NCBI GenBank assembly: GCA_946811695.1 | Contig: OX328127.1 | Span: forward strand, 45,642,611-45,706,610 | DNA from: Gonocerus acuteangulatus | Taxonomy: Eukaryota > Arthropoda > Insecta > Hemiptera > Coreidae | Reading direction: 5' to 3' | Length of the DNA: 64,000 nt | Shown here: positions 10,991 to 22,959 of the stretch, piece by piece | How positions within the stretch are numbered: position 1 is the stretch's first letter | How the letters are laid out: the number at the start of each line of letters is the position of its first letter | The notes under the pieces: model-generated | Told to the model about the DNA's origin: nothing | The model's database searches: none | The model's input: only the letters and a program-made list of their open reading frames with translations | Translations under genes and position numbers: made by a program

Positions 10991-11590
10991 TAATGGAGTA
11001 ATTCTCGCGAAGGATACTGACAGTTTCCTATTGTGGTGTCTAATGGAGTAATTCTCGCGAAGGATACTGACAGTTTCCTATTGTGGTGTCTAATGGAGTA
11101 ATTCTCGCGAAGGATACTGACAGTTTCCTATTGTGGTGTCTAATGGAGTAATTCTCGCGAAGGATACTGACAGTTTCCTATTGTGGTGTCTAATGGAGTA
11201 ATTCTCGCGAAGGATACTGACAGTTTCCTATTGTGGTGTCTAATGGAGTAATTCTCGCGAAGGATACTGACAGTTTCCTATTGTGGTGTCTAATGGAGTA
11301 ATTCTCGCGAAGGATACTGACAGTTTCCTATTGTGGTGTCTAATGGAGTAATTCTCGCGAAGGATACTGACAGTTTCCTATTGTGGTGTCTAATGGAGTA
11401 ATTCTCGCGAAGGATACTGACAGTTTCCTATTGTGGTGTCTAATGGAGTAAGTCTCGCGAAGGATACTGACAGTTTCCTATTGTGGTGTCTAATGGAGTA
11501 ATTCTCGCGAAGGATACTGACAGTTTCCTATTGTGGTGTCTAATGGAGTAAGTCTCGCGAAGGATACTGACAGTTTCCTATTGTGGTGTC
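10991..11590. repeat. Minisatellite, 12 tandem copies of a 50-bp unit
   Basis: Exactly twelve units of 50 bp, each starting TAATGGAGTA and ending TTGTGGTGTC, nearly identical throughout. Units 10 (11441-11490) and 12 (11541-11590) share a T-to-G change at unit position 12, so they read AGTCTCGCGA instead of ATTCTCGCGA. The alternating pattern of units 9-12 suggests a two-unit duplication. The unit is not a multiple of 3, so it is unlikely to be coding. Confidence 0.98.
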
Positions 11591-11654
11591 TAACATATTA
11601 TTTCGCTTTGAGGTTTCATTTTACATTTGTTACTTTTATTTATTTATTTATCAT

Positions 11655-12345
11655 TTATAACAATATTCCGTATTCAGCTGAACTGGAAGCCATAAAACTA
11701 GGACTGAACAGCCTACCAGAAACAGAACGTCAGAACATTGTAATATGCACGGACTATAGGGCAATACAAGACTATTACAGTACACACCCCATAGTACGTG
11801 AAATGTTTGAAATAATACATCACACAAATAAGAACTTCACAATGTACTGGCTACCCGGCCGCGAAGACATCAGACAAAGTACTGCAGTAGACGAGCAGAC
11901 TAAACTAGCCACTCGACGACCAGCGCCAGACGTACATTACATGACATACCATGATCTTCAAGCCTTATCTAAGAGATACATAACAGATCAATGGCGAGAA
12001 TCCTGGTACAACACGACTGACAACAAGCTTCGAGAAATCAAGCTCACAGTACAGGAATGGTCATCCAGTAAAAGGTCAAAAAGACGTGAAGAAGTAGTTT
12101 TATGACGTCTAAGGATTGGCCATTCACGACTGACACATTCCTACATTATGACAAGACAAGACAGACCGACATGTACGTACTGCAATACTCACCTAACAAT
12201 AAACAATAAAGCACATACTGACAGAGTGTAGACTCAGGACAAATTTTAAATTACCCCACAATTTGACTGACTTACTTTCCGATAATAGCCAGTACATTGT
12301 TGAAATCATTAAATACCTCATGTATACACATTTATACAACCAAAT
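11655..12345 (+). pseudogene. I-like non-LTR element, family C: RNase H / C-terminal fragment
   Basis: Starts inside RNase H at YSAELEAIKLGL (about 11680-11720), continues through the CTDYRAIQDYY block (third acidic residue) and WLPGREDIRQS, then the conserved RREEVVL block, which hits TGA at about 12103. The following region, RLRIGHSRLTHSY and the knuckle start CTYCNTHLT, continues but is then frameshifted. It is truncated at the 5' side, probably at insertion beside the minisatellite. It resembles the piece at 43966-44570 more than copies A1/A2, so it belongs to a separate family. Not functional. Confidence 0.85.
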
Positions 12346-13029
12346 TTGAAAAAGTAAAAATAACAAAAGCCATTTGGTGAATTGGATTTTTTGAGAAATA
12401 ATCCAACAAAAAGATATTCTCTTTTTGTTGAATTAATGTAACAAAACAGACAGAACACTTAACAATACACAAAATAATCAACAGACGGATACTTTTCAGT
12501 CAATCTTTAATTTTGAACTAAGAACAAAGCCGTGGTTTTGTCAACAAATGGGGAAAAAACTAAAATAAAATAAATTTATAACAATAGAGCCTCGGTCATC
12601 CAATTGTAGTTATACAAAAAATAAGTAATAATAAATATACAACAAAATCGTAAAACAAAAACAAACCAAAAATAAATAAATATATAAATTATCATTTCAC
12701 AACTATATACTGATTTCAAACGACTTAAAATATTTGTTGGTAACTTAACCATTAAAGAAGTCTTTATTTTTTGGAATTGTATCATTCCAAAGACAATGTC
12801 TTGCACTTGTGTTTACATTTTTCACGAATGATTAAGAAGAAACATTGGTCTGTTTCTGTTCCAATCTTTCCAAATTACTCTAGATATTTGAGCGGAAACG
12901 CGGTAAGATGACGCTGTTCCTGCGATTTGGAATTTGTATTCATAGGAGTATTGCTCTGAACAGACACTGGCCAGTTTTCATACGTGTAGTGCAGAGGATA
13001 AATGTAAGTAAAATATGAACTGAAGTTTC
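12346..13029. other. Gene-free stretch with a decayed Helentron-like 5' end
   Basis: At 12891-12935 GGAAACGCGGTAAGATGACG followed by CTGTTCCTGCGATTTGGAAT resembles a minus-orientation subfamily 1 5' end. Nothing else is supported. Confidence 0.45.
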
Positions 13030-13037
13030 ATTGACAT

Positions 13038-13314
13038 CATGGGCGTATATAAGGGGGGGGGGGGCTGAGGGGGCTGCAGCCCCTCCCGAAATTTTGATTT
13101 GACGGTAAAAACTTGTTGTAAAACCCTTAAAAATAAATTAAATAAGACAACTTAGTTCATAAAAAATATCTTATTTTACGTGTAATAGCGTTTTAGTTGC
13201 CTAAAACTATTCCAAGCTCTTAATTTTTAGTATTCCATACCCCGGAAATGGTCTCAGCCCCCCCCCCGAAATTTTCCCGGCCCCTCCCGAAATTATTTTC
13301 TATATACGCCCATG
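13038..13314. mobile_element. MITE with CATGGGCGTATAT termini, copy 1
   Basis: 277-bp element with inverted ends CATGGGCGTATAT.. and ..ATATACGCCCATG, next to G-rich and C-rich runs. It is flanked by 8-bp near-duplicates ATTGACAT (13030-13037) and ATTGACGT (13315-13322). A close copy in the same orientation lies at 56062-56321. 8-bp duplications occur in the hAT and P superfamilies; the parent is not identified. Confidence 0.9.
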
Positions 13315-13990
13315 ATTGACGTACCACCAATTTTGTATATACATAATTATATTAATTTCAACCGCTCTGAAAAGACAATACTGGTTAAATGCCTGTTCTA
13401 ATCCAGCCCTGATGGCATAAAACAAATAGGAAGAAATGGAAATGCAATAATAAACCTGAAAAGAGTGAAAATAAAAGTGAAAAATAAGCTAAGGTACACC
13501 ACAGGTGACACCCGAAATTATTTCTGTCCCCAGCATTCCTGCCCTAAGCCAATATAAACAGTCCAGGAGGGCAAATGAAATATTTTTCCGGTAGGAAAGT
13601 TTATTTATAAACAGTCCTGATTTTTAATTTTTTTTTTTTTATTATTTATTTAAATCTTCACTCAGATTTTGATTTGAATATCAACAATGATACATTGTTA
13701 TACTGGAAAGAGGTTCTAAAATAGTACAACCGATCTTTCCATTTAAAAATAACTTCTCTAGAGTTATTTCGGTAAAAGACACATTGATTTGGAAAGGTGA
13801 ACGTGTAGTTTCACCCTAAACAGAGGTTCACAGCTATCTTTTGGAGATTTATAACAGAATGTATGCTATTAAGTTAATGGACAATTTAAGTCCAAGACTT
13901 GAACGATAAATGACTTATCCCATGCAACAGAGCTGTAAATTAGAACTTTATTTTACTGGATACTTATAAGACAATCTGGAGGAGTTTATC
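13315..13990. other. Stretch without recognisable gene
   Basis: AT-rich sequence with a T-run near 13630. Nothing supported. Confidence 0.5.
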
Positions 13991-14115
13991 ACTTTGATGA
14001 CTGGTGCCTTCGGCGTATTGCCGAAGTTTTTTTTGTGGTTGTATTTTCAGTCACTAGGCGGTTATTAACCTATTTTAAACCTTCCATCGTTTTTGTTGTC
14101 ACCAGTCATCAAAGT
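13991..14115. mobile_element. Small inverted-repeat element
   Basis: Perfect 16-bp inverted ends ACTTTGATGACTGGTG (13991-14006) and its complement (14100-14115). Just inside the left end is a short hairpin CTTCGGCGTATTGCCGAAG. At 125 bp it looks like a very short MITE. Target duplication is not clear. Confidence 0.65.
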
Positions 14116-14330
14116 GGAAAGCACAGATTTTAATTAGTTCTGGTTGGTTTAAAAACTTATTTTTCTAAAGAAAAATATAAAGATTTAACGATGCAGCCGG
14201 TTTATTTGTTTATTACATATTTTTGGACAATATATGAAGAATTCGATTAGTTCGAAGCGCGCTGGAATTAAATAAAAACCAGGTGCTATATAACAAGGGG
14301 GGGGGGCTGAGAGGGCTGCATAGGCTAAGT

Positions 14331-14500
14331 CAAAATCGTCTAGGACCCACAGTTCGGAGGTCACGGGTTCGAAACTATGCACTCAAATAGTTAAAGATTT
14401 GCGTTATTAGATTTTAATATCACTTATTTGGTTTCTAAAATATTTTTGCTTTTCTAGATGCAGAATGTAGGTGTAGCATGGCACGCCGGCTAAAAGCTAG
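14331..14500 (+). mobile_element. Canonical Helitron 3' end fragment
   Basis: Ends with GTAGCATGGCACGCCGGCTAA and then AAGCTAG followed by T, the CTAG|T terminus typical of Helitrons. The preceding 150 bp (GGAGGTCACGGGTTCGAAAC, TGTTATTAGATTTTAATA-like blocks) match the element at 53465-54509. No 5' end was found. Confidence 0.75.
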
Positions 14501-15626
14501 TATGTGATAAAAATACTTAACCTGTAAGTTTGTAAAGCGAAAGAATCCGGGCATAGTTTGTTTGGCGTAATTCATGCGAAAAAAATGTAGAGCTATCAGT
14601 TTTGCTCTAGTAGGCTCAAAAGTCTTTTTTTTATAGATATCGTAAATGACGTGATGGAAAAAATGGAACCATTTCGCTGGCGATAAATTTAACAATTTTT
14701 GAGAAATGTAGGAAAACTAGAATTACGACAGATTTGGTGTTATTTGGAGCAGAGGGCGTATTACAAAGTTTTTTATGGAATGATCAGCTTAGGCTTTTTG
14801 TTGTTTTTTTAAGATAAGAAATAGTGCCAGGAGAAACATAACGTTTCGAAAGTCAAAAAAAAAATGTTCTAGAAAAAAAGAGTCTAACATAAACTCCGAA
14901 AGGACAACCTCAGTCGTTAAAAAAAAAATGCTTGCAAGTTCCGATTTGGTGGTTTAGTTCCATTACAGAAAAATCATTAAGATTGTCTATCCTTTAGTTT
15001 CTAAATCATACCAGGGATGAGCATAATATGGGAACTCGATCAGATCACGCAATCTCTGAGAGTCGGACATTTTCTTTTTGACTTACCCTATGTAAAATTG
15101 GGTCAAGAGGAATTTGTTAACTTAATCGAAAAGATAAAGTAATCCCTCAGAATATAGTTATTACAATTTCAATGATCGGCCGGAGCATAGTAATGACCAC
15201 AGTATCTCCCTAGGGCGATAAGAACAAGAATGTGCTCCTTTGAGCCCCATGGCCTGTAACGGGTCTGAACCTCAATGATGGTAATGTTGAGTAGAATGTG
15301 TTGATGAAGACTACTTGTACTAATCAGCCAATTGTCAGACTAATTATGAGAAACAAGCTATTCATTTTAATATGCTGATGAGATCACTGTAACAAGCCAG
15401 CTGTGTGTCAGTCGGGCTGTCATTGAAAGAACATCCCGCGATGTCGTTCACATTCTTCAAGTTAAAAGTCATAAAGAAAAAAGTCGCTTAGAGCCCTCTG
15501 CTTAGATTCTGGAACATAAATATGCTACATGTACATGGCCACCCCGCCAGCGCGTACGCCAGCGGAAACTTTTTTGTAACGGATTTTCCAGTTTAGTCAT
15601 CGCTAAAGCATAGTTATGCTAAAAAC
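14501..15626. other. Gene-free stretch with a decayed Helentron-like 5' end
   Basis: At 15037-15075 GGGAACTCGATCAGATCACG then CAATCTCTGAGAGTCGGACA resembles a minus-orientation subfamily 1 5' end. The rest is AT-rich without supported features. Confidence 0.45.
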
Positions 15627-16145
15627 TTCCGTCACGAAGGAGCTGGATAACTAAGCACGTTCCTCAGAATTCCTGAATAATTTGCTTAAAATAACCTATA
15701 TAGATAAATAACATAAACATATATTGTTCTACTCTTTTGCATTTTTTATGAGCAACTGAGTCTCCGCAGCATTCCTTAAGCACATGCTTAAAATAACACA
15801 TAAAAATAAACATGAATAGTTTTGTTGATTTATATTTTTCATGAAATGCTGTCCCAATTAATAATTTTTATGTAATTTTGTTCTGGAGTAAATCCCGAAT
15901 TCTAATTAGGTAATTTTTTTTACCAGACTTGTAGATCTATAGGTAGATGTGCACTAAGGCAGAGTTTCGTTCCCATACGCAAATTGGCCACAATTAGTAG
16001 TTCGTGTCCAGAGTAAACCCCACCTGCAGATTTCGCTGCTTAAAGAACTCATCGAATCCTTTTTTATTGGGAATGCTGTATAGCACGTTTGGAGGCGAAA
16101 AAACAAAAATGCTGGTCGCCATTGTGTTAACTGACACACACACAT
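15627..16145 (+). mobile_element. Decayed Helentron-like element, subfamily 2
   Basis: Starts with CTTCCGTCACGAAGGAGCTG, GGATAACTAAGCACGTTCCT and CAGAATTCCTG, as in the 5' end at 47501. It later carries GGAGTAAA(T/C)CCC blocks and GTTAACTGACACACACACAT, matching the internal order of subfamily 2. The 3' hairpin end is missing. Confidence 0.7.
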
Positions 16146-16785
16146 ACCTACCAACTTACTTAGGTCTATTCTATACGGACTGTTAAAACGCGACAGTTTA
16201 AACGCCTTGAAAACGCCAAGTGACTGGGAACATGGGAGGTATATAGTAGTATTTATACGGGCATTCTCACGGCTTTGTTTGGATGCAATAACAGAGCAGT
16301 GGGCAGTCTCAACGTGACCGGAAGCGTGGAATAGTTTCCTGTCTATACGGGCGTTTTTCGAGGCTAGTTCCGAGCGAGAAAGAGCATAGAGTAAATTGTT
16401 TGATACAGAAAAGTATATTTGTGCGATTGAGCTGCGACCTTGCTTGTACGATGTAGCAAGTTAGGAGTACAGCAACAGAAATGCTTTTCCTCATACTTGT
16501 GTCCCGTTTAACAATTTTGTCAGCCACCAACCCCAATAGATGGTCGAACGTAGGTACAGACATTCTGCAGTATTGGAAAACATTGTGTGGAACTGGCCAG
16601 TAGAGAATGGACTTGCCAGTACAGGGTGGGTTTACAATCTTCTTTGGCGTCGGGCGTCAAACTCTATTTCATAATAACTTTCCAACAAACTAACTCGCAA
16701 GCGCACACACTGCAGTTACGGTTTTCATATTAACAAAAAACTAAACACATTAGCTGTCAACGGGCAAAGAAACAACGCCCAGACG

Positions 16786-19661
16786 CACAGTGGTCAAAAA
16801 TCGTCAAGAAGCGCTCAAAACTCAATAACTTTTGATGCTGTTGAGTTAGAAACCTGAAATAGTGCACACTTAGCAGTCTTATAACCACAATAAAGGTATT
16901 GATGAGTCATTCACATGTTATCGAATTTAAATATTTTTATTAAAGTTGTTACTTTAATACATACTGTTTTGTCGAATAAAAAGAATATACAACTTTTGCG
17001 GTGGCATACTAAGGAAAATGGAGTGACCTAAAAATGAAATAATTCAAGGATTAATTTTGAAAATGATAATTCTTAAAAAATCTAACGAATCTCTTATCCT
17101 AAAATAGTCTCTTCTTCTAATCAACTTCCATGACTGACTCAAGGGCAGCTGGTTCTTCCACGTCCGAGGTGTCATAGGTATCGTCATCCTCACTTGACAT
17201 CCCATGGTTGTCGACGATCGCATCATGCTTAACTTCTGATGCGGATACTGTGAGGAGAAGTTTGGCTTCAGCTTCCAGTTCTAAAACACGTTGTGGCTGC
17301 CACTGAGGCCGGAAAGAAGAGAATAGAGGATCAGAAGATACCAAGAGGTTATGGATGATGTTCGTAATGGTCGATAGACAAGAGCATTTCCTCGTATTAT
17401 TCTTCCGAAATCTCCTTATAGTCTTTATTTCTTGCCTCTTGGGCTTCCTCTGACAACCACCCAATTGGCATGATAACAGACTCCATCAAAATTTTCCCAT
17501 GTAGTAGTATCAAATGCACGGATGACGGGATATAATACCAGCTATAAAGGCGGACGAATAGCTTGTAGGTTTAGAGAGTGTATTTATCGAATTTAGATGT
17601 GTGGATAGACTGGTAAGGACTTGCAGGATCACGTAGAACCTATGTATGAGGTCTTGGTCGACACCTGTTGCTTCGAAAGCCAGCGGCCAATTTCTGAAAA
17701 AACGTCAAGCCGTATCCATCGTTTGTTGATCCTGTGCCCTGCTTAGGGTTCCCTGAACGGGTTTTTCCTATTTTTCATGACTTCCTTCTCTTCTTCTGAC
17801 CTTGCAGCCCACTTTTTAAAAGGAAGACGGTAGCCAATATGGAGAATGCACTCCATGAATCGGATCCAGGCATGAAGAGTAGACATACCGTAATCAGTAG
17901 AAGTAACCTTTATTTCCTTTTGACTCGCTAGTGATAGGCCATTCATCTCCGATGGTTTTGCATCGCAGACACAGCAACAGGCTGAGGAGGTTGTTTTGGT
18001 GATAATTTGTCGAATTTTCCTATCAATAATTGTGAAAAGGAGTATGTGGTGGCGGTGAATTTCGTTCCATTGGTTGTAACCAAAGTGGGATGAAGTACGT
18101 CGGCCTGATCTTGTATCCGTTTAACTTCATCCGAAATTATTTTCGCGGTTTCCTTGGCAAAAATAAAGGAAATTGGGCGGCACATTCTCGTAGAAGATGT
18201 GCGAGGATTAACCCAAAATTGAATGGTTTTATCCCCAGAATCTGTGACTTGCAGTGGAACAGAAGAAATCATGATGACACTTTCATCACTAAGTTCAGGG
18301 TCGTTGAAGGTTTGCTTGTAAGCACTTTGATTAGAGGAACCATCACAACCCCATTTCCACGACAAAGTTAGATTTGTTCTTGACGGTTGTAAGTCACTGG
18401 CTAATGTCCACCAGACTTTGGAGCGGCATGCGGACTTCGCCTTCAGCAATAAAAAGATCTGGGTAGTAATCGCTTTTAGCATCCAAGAATTGGTAATAGG
18501 GAGGTAGTACGCTGGATTGTTTCTTGATTAAAGCTTTGCGAAGGTTTGTGTACAGACGTTTGGCCAGCCCTAAGTCGTAGTACAGAGCACAAGCCTCTTC
18601 TTTGGTGAACGTAGTCTCAGTGGAATCACCGCCATCCTCAATTTCATCTTCCAACAGACGACCTAAGGCATCAGCGACATGTTTTTTTTGCCCCCAGCTC
18701 GCAGAGCACTCATTAGTGCAAACTGCAGCTCATTGATAGAGTATTTTTCATTTAGGAGCTGACCCCTTCGCCTTTTAGAGCTTTCTCCCAGTTCAGAAAA
18801 CTCTTTTTGTGGTTGGTCCCCACCCCTGAACTGCTCTTGGCTGGGCTCGGGTGATAGTGGAGCCCATTAAAAAAAAAAAAAAAACACTGATCGTGCCAGA
18901 ACCGATTTTTTTCTAAAAATATACATCTGCTCCTACTGGTCTCAGCCCACTTTTTTTCTTAATTTAAGTAGGTACAAGAGTTTGAGATAATTTCCGTTGG
19001 AGTAACGAAATATGCTCATCAGCTATTAGAAATTGATCTGTGAAATACTTGCATAACGAAAGCACACTTTTGTCGCTTGAATCCAACAATATTTCAACTA
19101 GGAAACGATTTTTCACTCGGATCACCTCAGACACTGACTTGAGTACTGCAAAACAAATCAGTCTTGGATTTAATTCCAATATTTACATACAGATAACGCG
19201 CACCTATTCTATACTTGTCTGTTAGTCATTTCCGGAGTTGGTTCACCTCTAGCAGCGAAGTATGCAGGCTGACAAAAAATTAGAGAGACGCAAAAACTAT
19301 AAGACAAAACGAAATTTGATACGTGTAATTTTTTTTTAAAGTATCTCCGTCCATGACGACGATTCGAAAAATAAAAAAAAATGATTTTTTTGCCCTTTGA
19401 ACATCCCATTAAAACAAGAAGAACATGCGTCAACCTTATCGGTCTGAACAAGTAAAGTTGCACGAACGATTTTGGTACATGAGGATTTGGGAATTTTCTT
19501 CATTTCTTGTACTTCAATGATTAACCACCGTCCTGCAATCAACGTTGGGGGCCTAAAACTCAAATAACACTCTCACGAGGTATTTAACACATATTTAAGG
19601 CCAAAGTATTCGGAGAAAATACTTCAAATAATCAAGTTTAGAGCGTTTTTTGACCACTGTG
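16786..19661 (-). mobile_element. Transib transposon
   Basis: 2,876 bp. Termini begin CACAGTGGTCAAAAA on both sides, and the perfect GC-rich 5-bp duplication AGACG flanks it (16781-16785 and 19662-19666). CACAGTG ends plus 5-bp duplications are hallmarks of Transib, whose termini match the heptamer of the vertebrate V(D)J recombination signal. It contains the remnant RAG1-type transposase on the minus strand (17060-18700) and sits inside another DNA element. Confidence 0.92.
17060..18700 (-). pseudogene. Transib (RAG1-like) DDE transposase, degenerate
   Basis: Pieces in order on the minus strand: an N-terminal block around LYYDLGLAKRLYTNLRKAL (18394-18654); WKWGCDGSSNQSAYKQ (17943-18482), whose CDG probably holds the first catalytic Asp; SSTRMCRPISFIFAKET; a Cys pair CVCDAKPSEMNG (near 17945-17990); LHAWIRFMECILHIGYR (17743-17946); GSTNDG (near 17720); and SEEAQEARNKD (near 17440-17460), aligning with the last catalytic Glu region of RAG1/Transib. 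A tail with SSDPLFSS and an acidic end (17117-17464) follows. Several frame changes separate the pieces and part of the central region is unreadable, so no active enzyme is expected. Family call rests on remembered RAG1/Transib motifs and on the matching termini. Confidence 0.82.
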
Positions 19662-19812
19662 AGACGGCCCGGATAGAATGAAACGCGTTTTGCAAGCAGT
19701 TCTACGGCTAATTAGCCGCTCGCTTTTTGGCCGTTCGCATAGATAACAAAGAACGGCGTAGAAACAGCTTACAAACTGCCGCGTTTGGACAGTCCGTATA
19801 GAATGGGCCTTA

Positions 19813-20866
19813 CAGTCGAGCGGTACAGTCCATGAAGGACCTGGGCCTGCAGGACGGACTTATATACTTCAATCTCGACGGATACTCATATTCAAATTTT
19901 ATAGGAAAAGCCTCGACAATGCGAATGTTTAACATATCTATCGATTGGCCTTATCGCGAATAAGCAGAATGCTATATTAGTACTGTATTAACCCGACTAT
20001 AGTCGGGCCGATGTAGTTGTTTGATTATAAATCAAGTAGAAGCGAAGGGTAGATTCATAAAGCGGTACTATTCACTGACTAACATTAGCAGAGCAAGTTG
20101 CTCCGCTTCGAACGCCTCCAGGCATCCGAGGGCCTACCGTTAGCAACAAGTTTCTATTCTTCCGCTAAATCAATTCCTCCAATTTCACGAGAAATCTCTC
20201 TTCAATTCCTTTAAATAGTTAATATTTCACGAAATTCCGGACCGAACAAATACTTTTAGCGTGCTTCCTCCCTCTCTATAGGGAGGAAACCCCTCTTGAG
20301 ACGTGGACTCGTCGAAGTTACGTAACCCATAAGTCACGAAATTTGTACCGCATATTTAAATATTTATATACACATACACAGAAATAGTCCTATTTTATTG
20401 AAATTTTGCAAAAAATACTTTGTATAAAAGGATCAGTCAAATTTGTTAATTAATAGAATTCTTAGGGAGGTCTTTATTTTATTTATTTTTTTTTTGAGAA
20501 AACGCGAATATGGTTTTGCGTTAATAGGCTTCGCGATACACTTTTGGATAGATATTTTGCGTATTTATGCATTTAATAATTATTTACGCCCTTAGGCAAG
20601 GAGTGCTCACATCTCAGCAGTCACGGCCAGCGAGCCTCCCAGAAAGCACTCAAGACACTGGTGTGATTAGAAATTTAGAATAATTTTTCGATTAAATGTC
20701 TTAGTGTAATTGATTTTATATACATTTCTATATGTACGAACAAATATATACACCGGCCCTAATAGCCCAAAGTTGATGCGCCGCAGTTGATGAAAAAAAA
20801 AACACATACACATATCTATATATACACATTTGGTTTTAATATTTAAATTGTGCTTTATTTGTTATA
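19813..20866. other. Gene-free stretch with a Helentron-like 3' end
   Basis: At about 20256-20300 TTTTAGCGTGCTTCCTCCCT then CTATAGGGAGGAAACCCCTC is a minus-orientation subfamily 1 3' hairpin. T-runs and short (TA) tracts follow. No gene supported. Confidence 0.5.
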
Positions 20867-22959
20867 TGGATTACCTTCTAGCAACAAAACAAAACACACT
20901 AGAAGAACAACTGCCAAAAAAACCTCGGAACAAAAAAAAAAAAAAAAAAAAACGCAGTAAAAGAAGTTTCTGCTTTTTATTAAATACTTATACTTGTGAG
21001 CTTATTTTAATCATACCAAAATTGAAAACCGACAAAAAAACAAGGCAAAGAAGGTGTTTTTGATTCGGAAAAGATACTTTCGACTTAAATATGTCTTATG
21101 TAGCTGTAGTAGTATATTACTACTTAACACAGCGTTTACTGTCAACCGGGAAACTTGGAATTAATCCGGAAAATTATCAATAATAATAGAAAAGTTTTTT
21201 CATTCTTTTTCTTGAATGCTGTAATTTTCATAAAGTTGTATTTCCCAACGAAAAATGTTGAATTTCATTTTTACAGAATTATTATCCATTATCAGTTTGT
21301 TATCTAAATAATTATGAAGGAAGTAAGTTTATCGGCATCTTGTTTCCTGTGAATCTAGAAGGGAAAGAATCTCAAACTAGGGGAAATAGATATTTTTTTT
21401 TCTCATTATTCTAGAATGTATAAGGCGTATATTTATATCAAATCTTTAGAAATATTTTTTCTACGATAATTTTAAAGGAGCGATGATCATTTTTTTCGGT
21501 GACTTAAAATGTAGCTAAGACTTATTCATATTCTAGAATAAAATTTTGATTATAGAATAAGACAACCCAACAAAGATTGTTTAAATCAGTTTAATAGTTG
21601 TTGCCTAATAATTTTGCAATTGAGGTATCTTCGAAAAAAATGTTTGCTGCAAAAACCAAACAAAACTTCTTTACATATTTGAAATAATTTTTTAAAAACC
21701 TACGGCGCTCAAGCTTTCAAAACCATTTGAAAAATCGTTCAATTTGGACGATTTAGTTATTTTTTACAATTGAATTTGCGGCGAATGTTTCTTGAAACAC
21801 TGTCATTGTTAAATCGCCTAAGTTATTGGACTTTGATAAAGCGTATCTCTTTATAAAGCGGACTTTGATAAAGCGGACGGATTTGAAAACCTAAAGCGTC
21901 AACTTAAGCGGCTTATTTGTTTATAGGGAGCTTATCAACTTAGGAGTTATTTGTTTATAGGGAAAAAATTGTTAATGTCTTTTAACCTCTTTCCTGAATC
22001 AGATTTAACAGCTTCTGATTTCTCCATAGATAATGTTAGTTCGCAGAAGTACTTTTTATCAACATCTAACATGGAGCGCTAGTTAATAGTTCAAGACAAT
22101 CTACAAAAGCGCATAAGCAATGACCAGTATGGAATGTATGTAGAACCTGGCAGAGACCCAGTAAACAGCAACTCTTCCTCTTGCTAAGTCCCCAAGGTTA
22201 ATAGGAATAAACACTAGATATTATGTTCTTTCTTTTTTTTTTTTTTTTTTTTTTTTTACAAGCAACCATAGAGCAAGTATTCAAATTCAAATAGAATCTG
22301 ACTCACGAGAACTGTGGCATCTTAGCATCTATCAATAAAAAACAGATTTCGACTTTAAAGGAAGAAGATACTTTCCAAACTTTATCTCACACTGAGGTGG
22401 CACTTTTTAAATTTACGCTCTTAAATCTATTTTGTAAGAAATTTCGAATGTTAATATTCATCATTTTCTAGTTAATGTTTAATGTTGATATTGGGGAGCA
22501 ACTCCTGCTAAGTTACTTCAAGAATAGATATTGCTCTAATCATGTTAAAGCTCTTAAACGTTTAATAGTTTTTTTTTTTTTTTTTTTTTTTCTTACGGCG
22601 CATCGACATAAATTTTGGCCATTAGCGCCGACGTCCAGCGAGCCCTGAGATGAGAAAATTTCTGGCACCGGTGGGGATCGAACCCACCATCTCCCGCTTA
22701 TGAACTAGTGCGCTAGCAACTAGACCACGGGATACCCCACGTTTAATAGTTATTTACCTCTATGCTCCTCTGTAAGTTGGCCCTTACCGTGAGTCATAAA
22801 CAGATTTAGTAACTTAAATTAGAAAAATAAATAAATGGTTACTTGAAAAATGTCAAGTTATCAATAAAATCTGACTTTTTTGTAATTTATGAAAATATTG
22901 GCCAAATATCTTGAAATAAGTTATTCATTGAAATGGAAAAACATACACTATAAAATGCA
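20867..22959 (+). repeat. Left arm of giant inverted repeat
   Basis: About 2,093 bp that reappear in reverse complement at 26461-28557 with only scattered differences. Examples are GCTGTAATTTT against GCTGTCATTTT near 21226, and a SNP in the SINE at GAACTAGTGCGC against GAACTAGCGCGC. It includes a SINE, several A/T runs and a block with repeated CTTTATAAAGCGGACTTTGA. No gene is seen in the arm. Confidence 0.95.
22571..22738 (-). mobile_element. tRNA-derived SINE, family 1, in left arm
   Basis: Minus-strand copy with head ATCCCGTGGTCTAGTTGCTA, box B GGGTTCGATCCCC, body and a 20+ nt A-tail. It is flanked by the 13-bp duplication ACGTTTAATAGTT (22558-22570 and 22739-22751). Its mirror copy is at 26682-26850, so insertion happened before the arm was duplicated. 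Confidence 0.93.

Larger units (their letters stand above)
16163..19809. mobile_element. Non-autonomous DNA transposon with TTA flanks, split by Transib
   Basis: Inverted ends GGTCTATTCTATACGGACTG (left) and the complement of GGCCCATTCTATACGGACTG (right) extend about 35-40 bp. TTA lies outside both ends (16160-16162 and 19810-19812), as expected of PIF/Harbinger-type 3-bp duplications. After removing the Transib insert the element is about 0.77 kb and carries repeated TATACGGGC motifs. It encodes no transposase; superfamily assignment is inferred only from flank and terminus. Confidence 0.75.

Noticed and set aside
10991..11590. CRISPR array
   Set aside because: The 50-bp units are directly abutting with no unique spacers, and the genome is eukaryotic.
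11533..12105. 190-codon open frame as one protein
   Set aside because: It fuses minisatellite sequence by chance with the RNase H fragment that starts near 11655.
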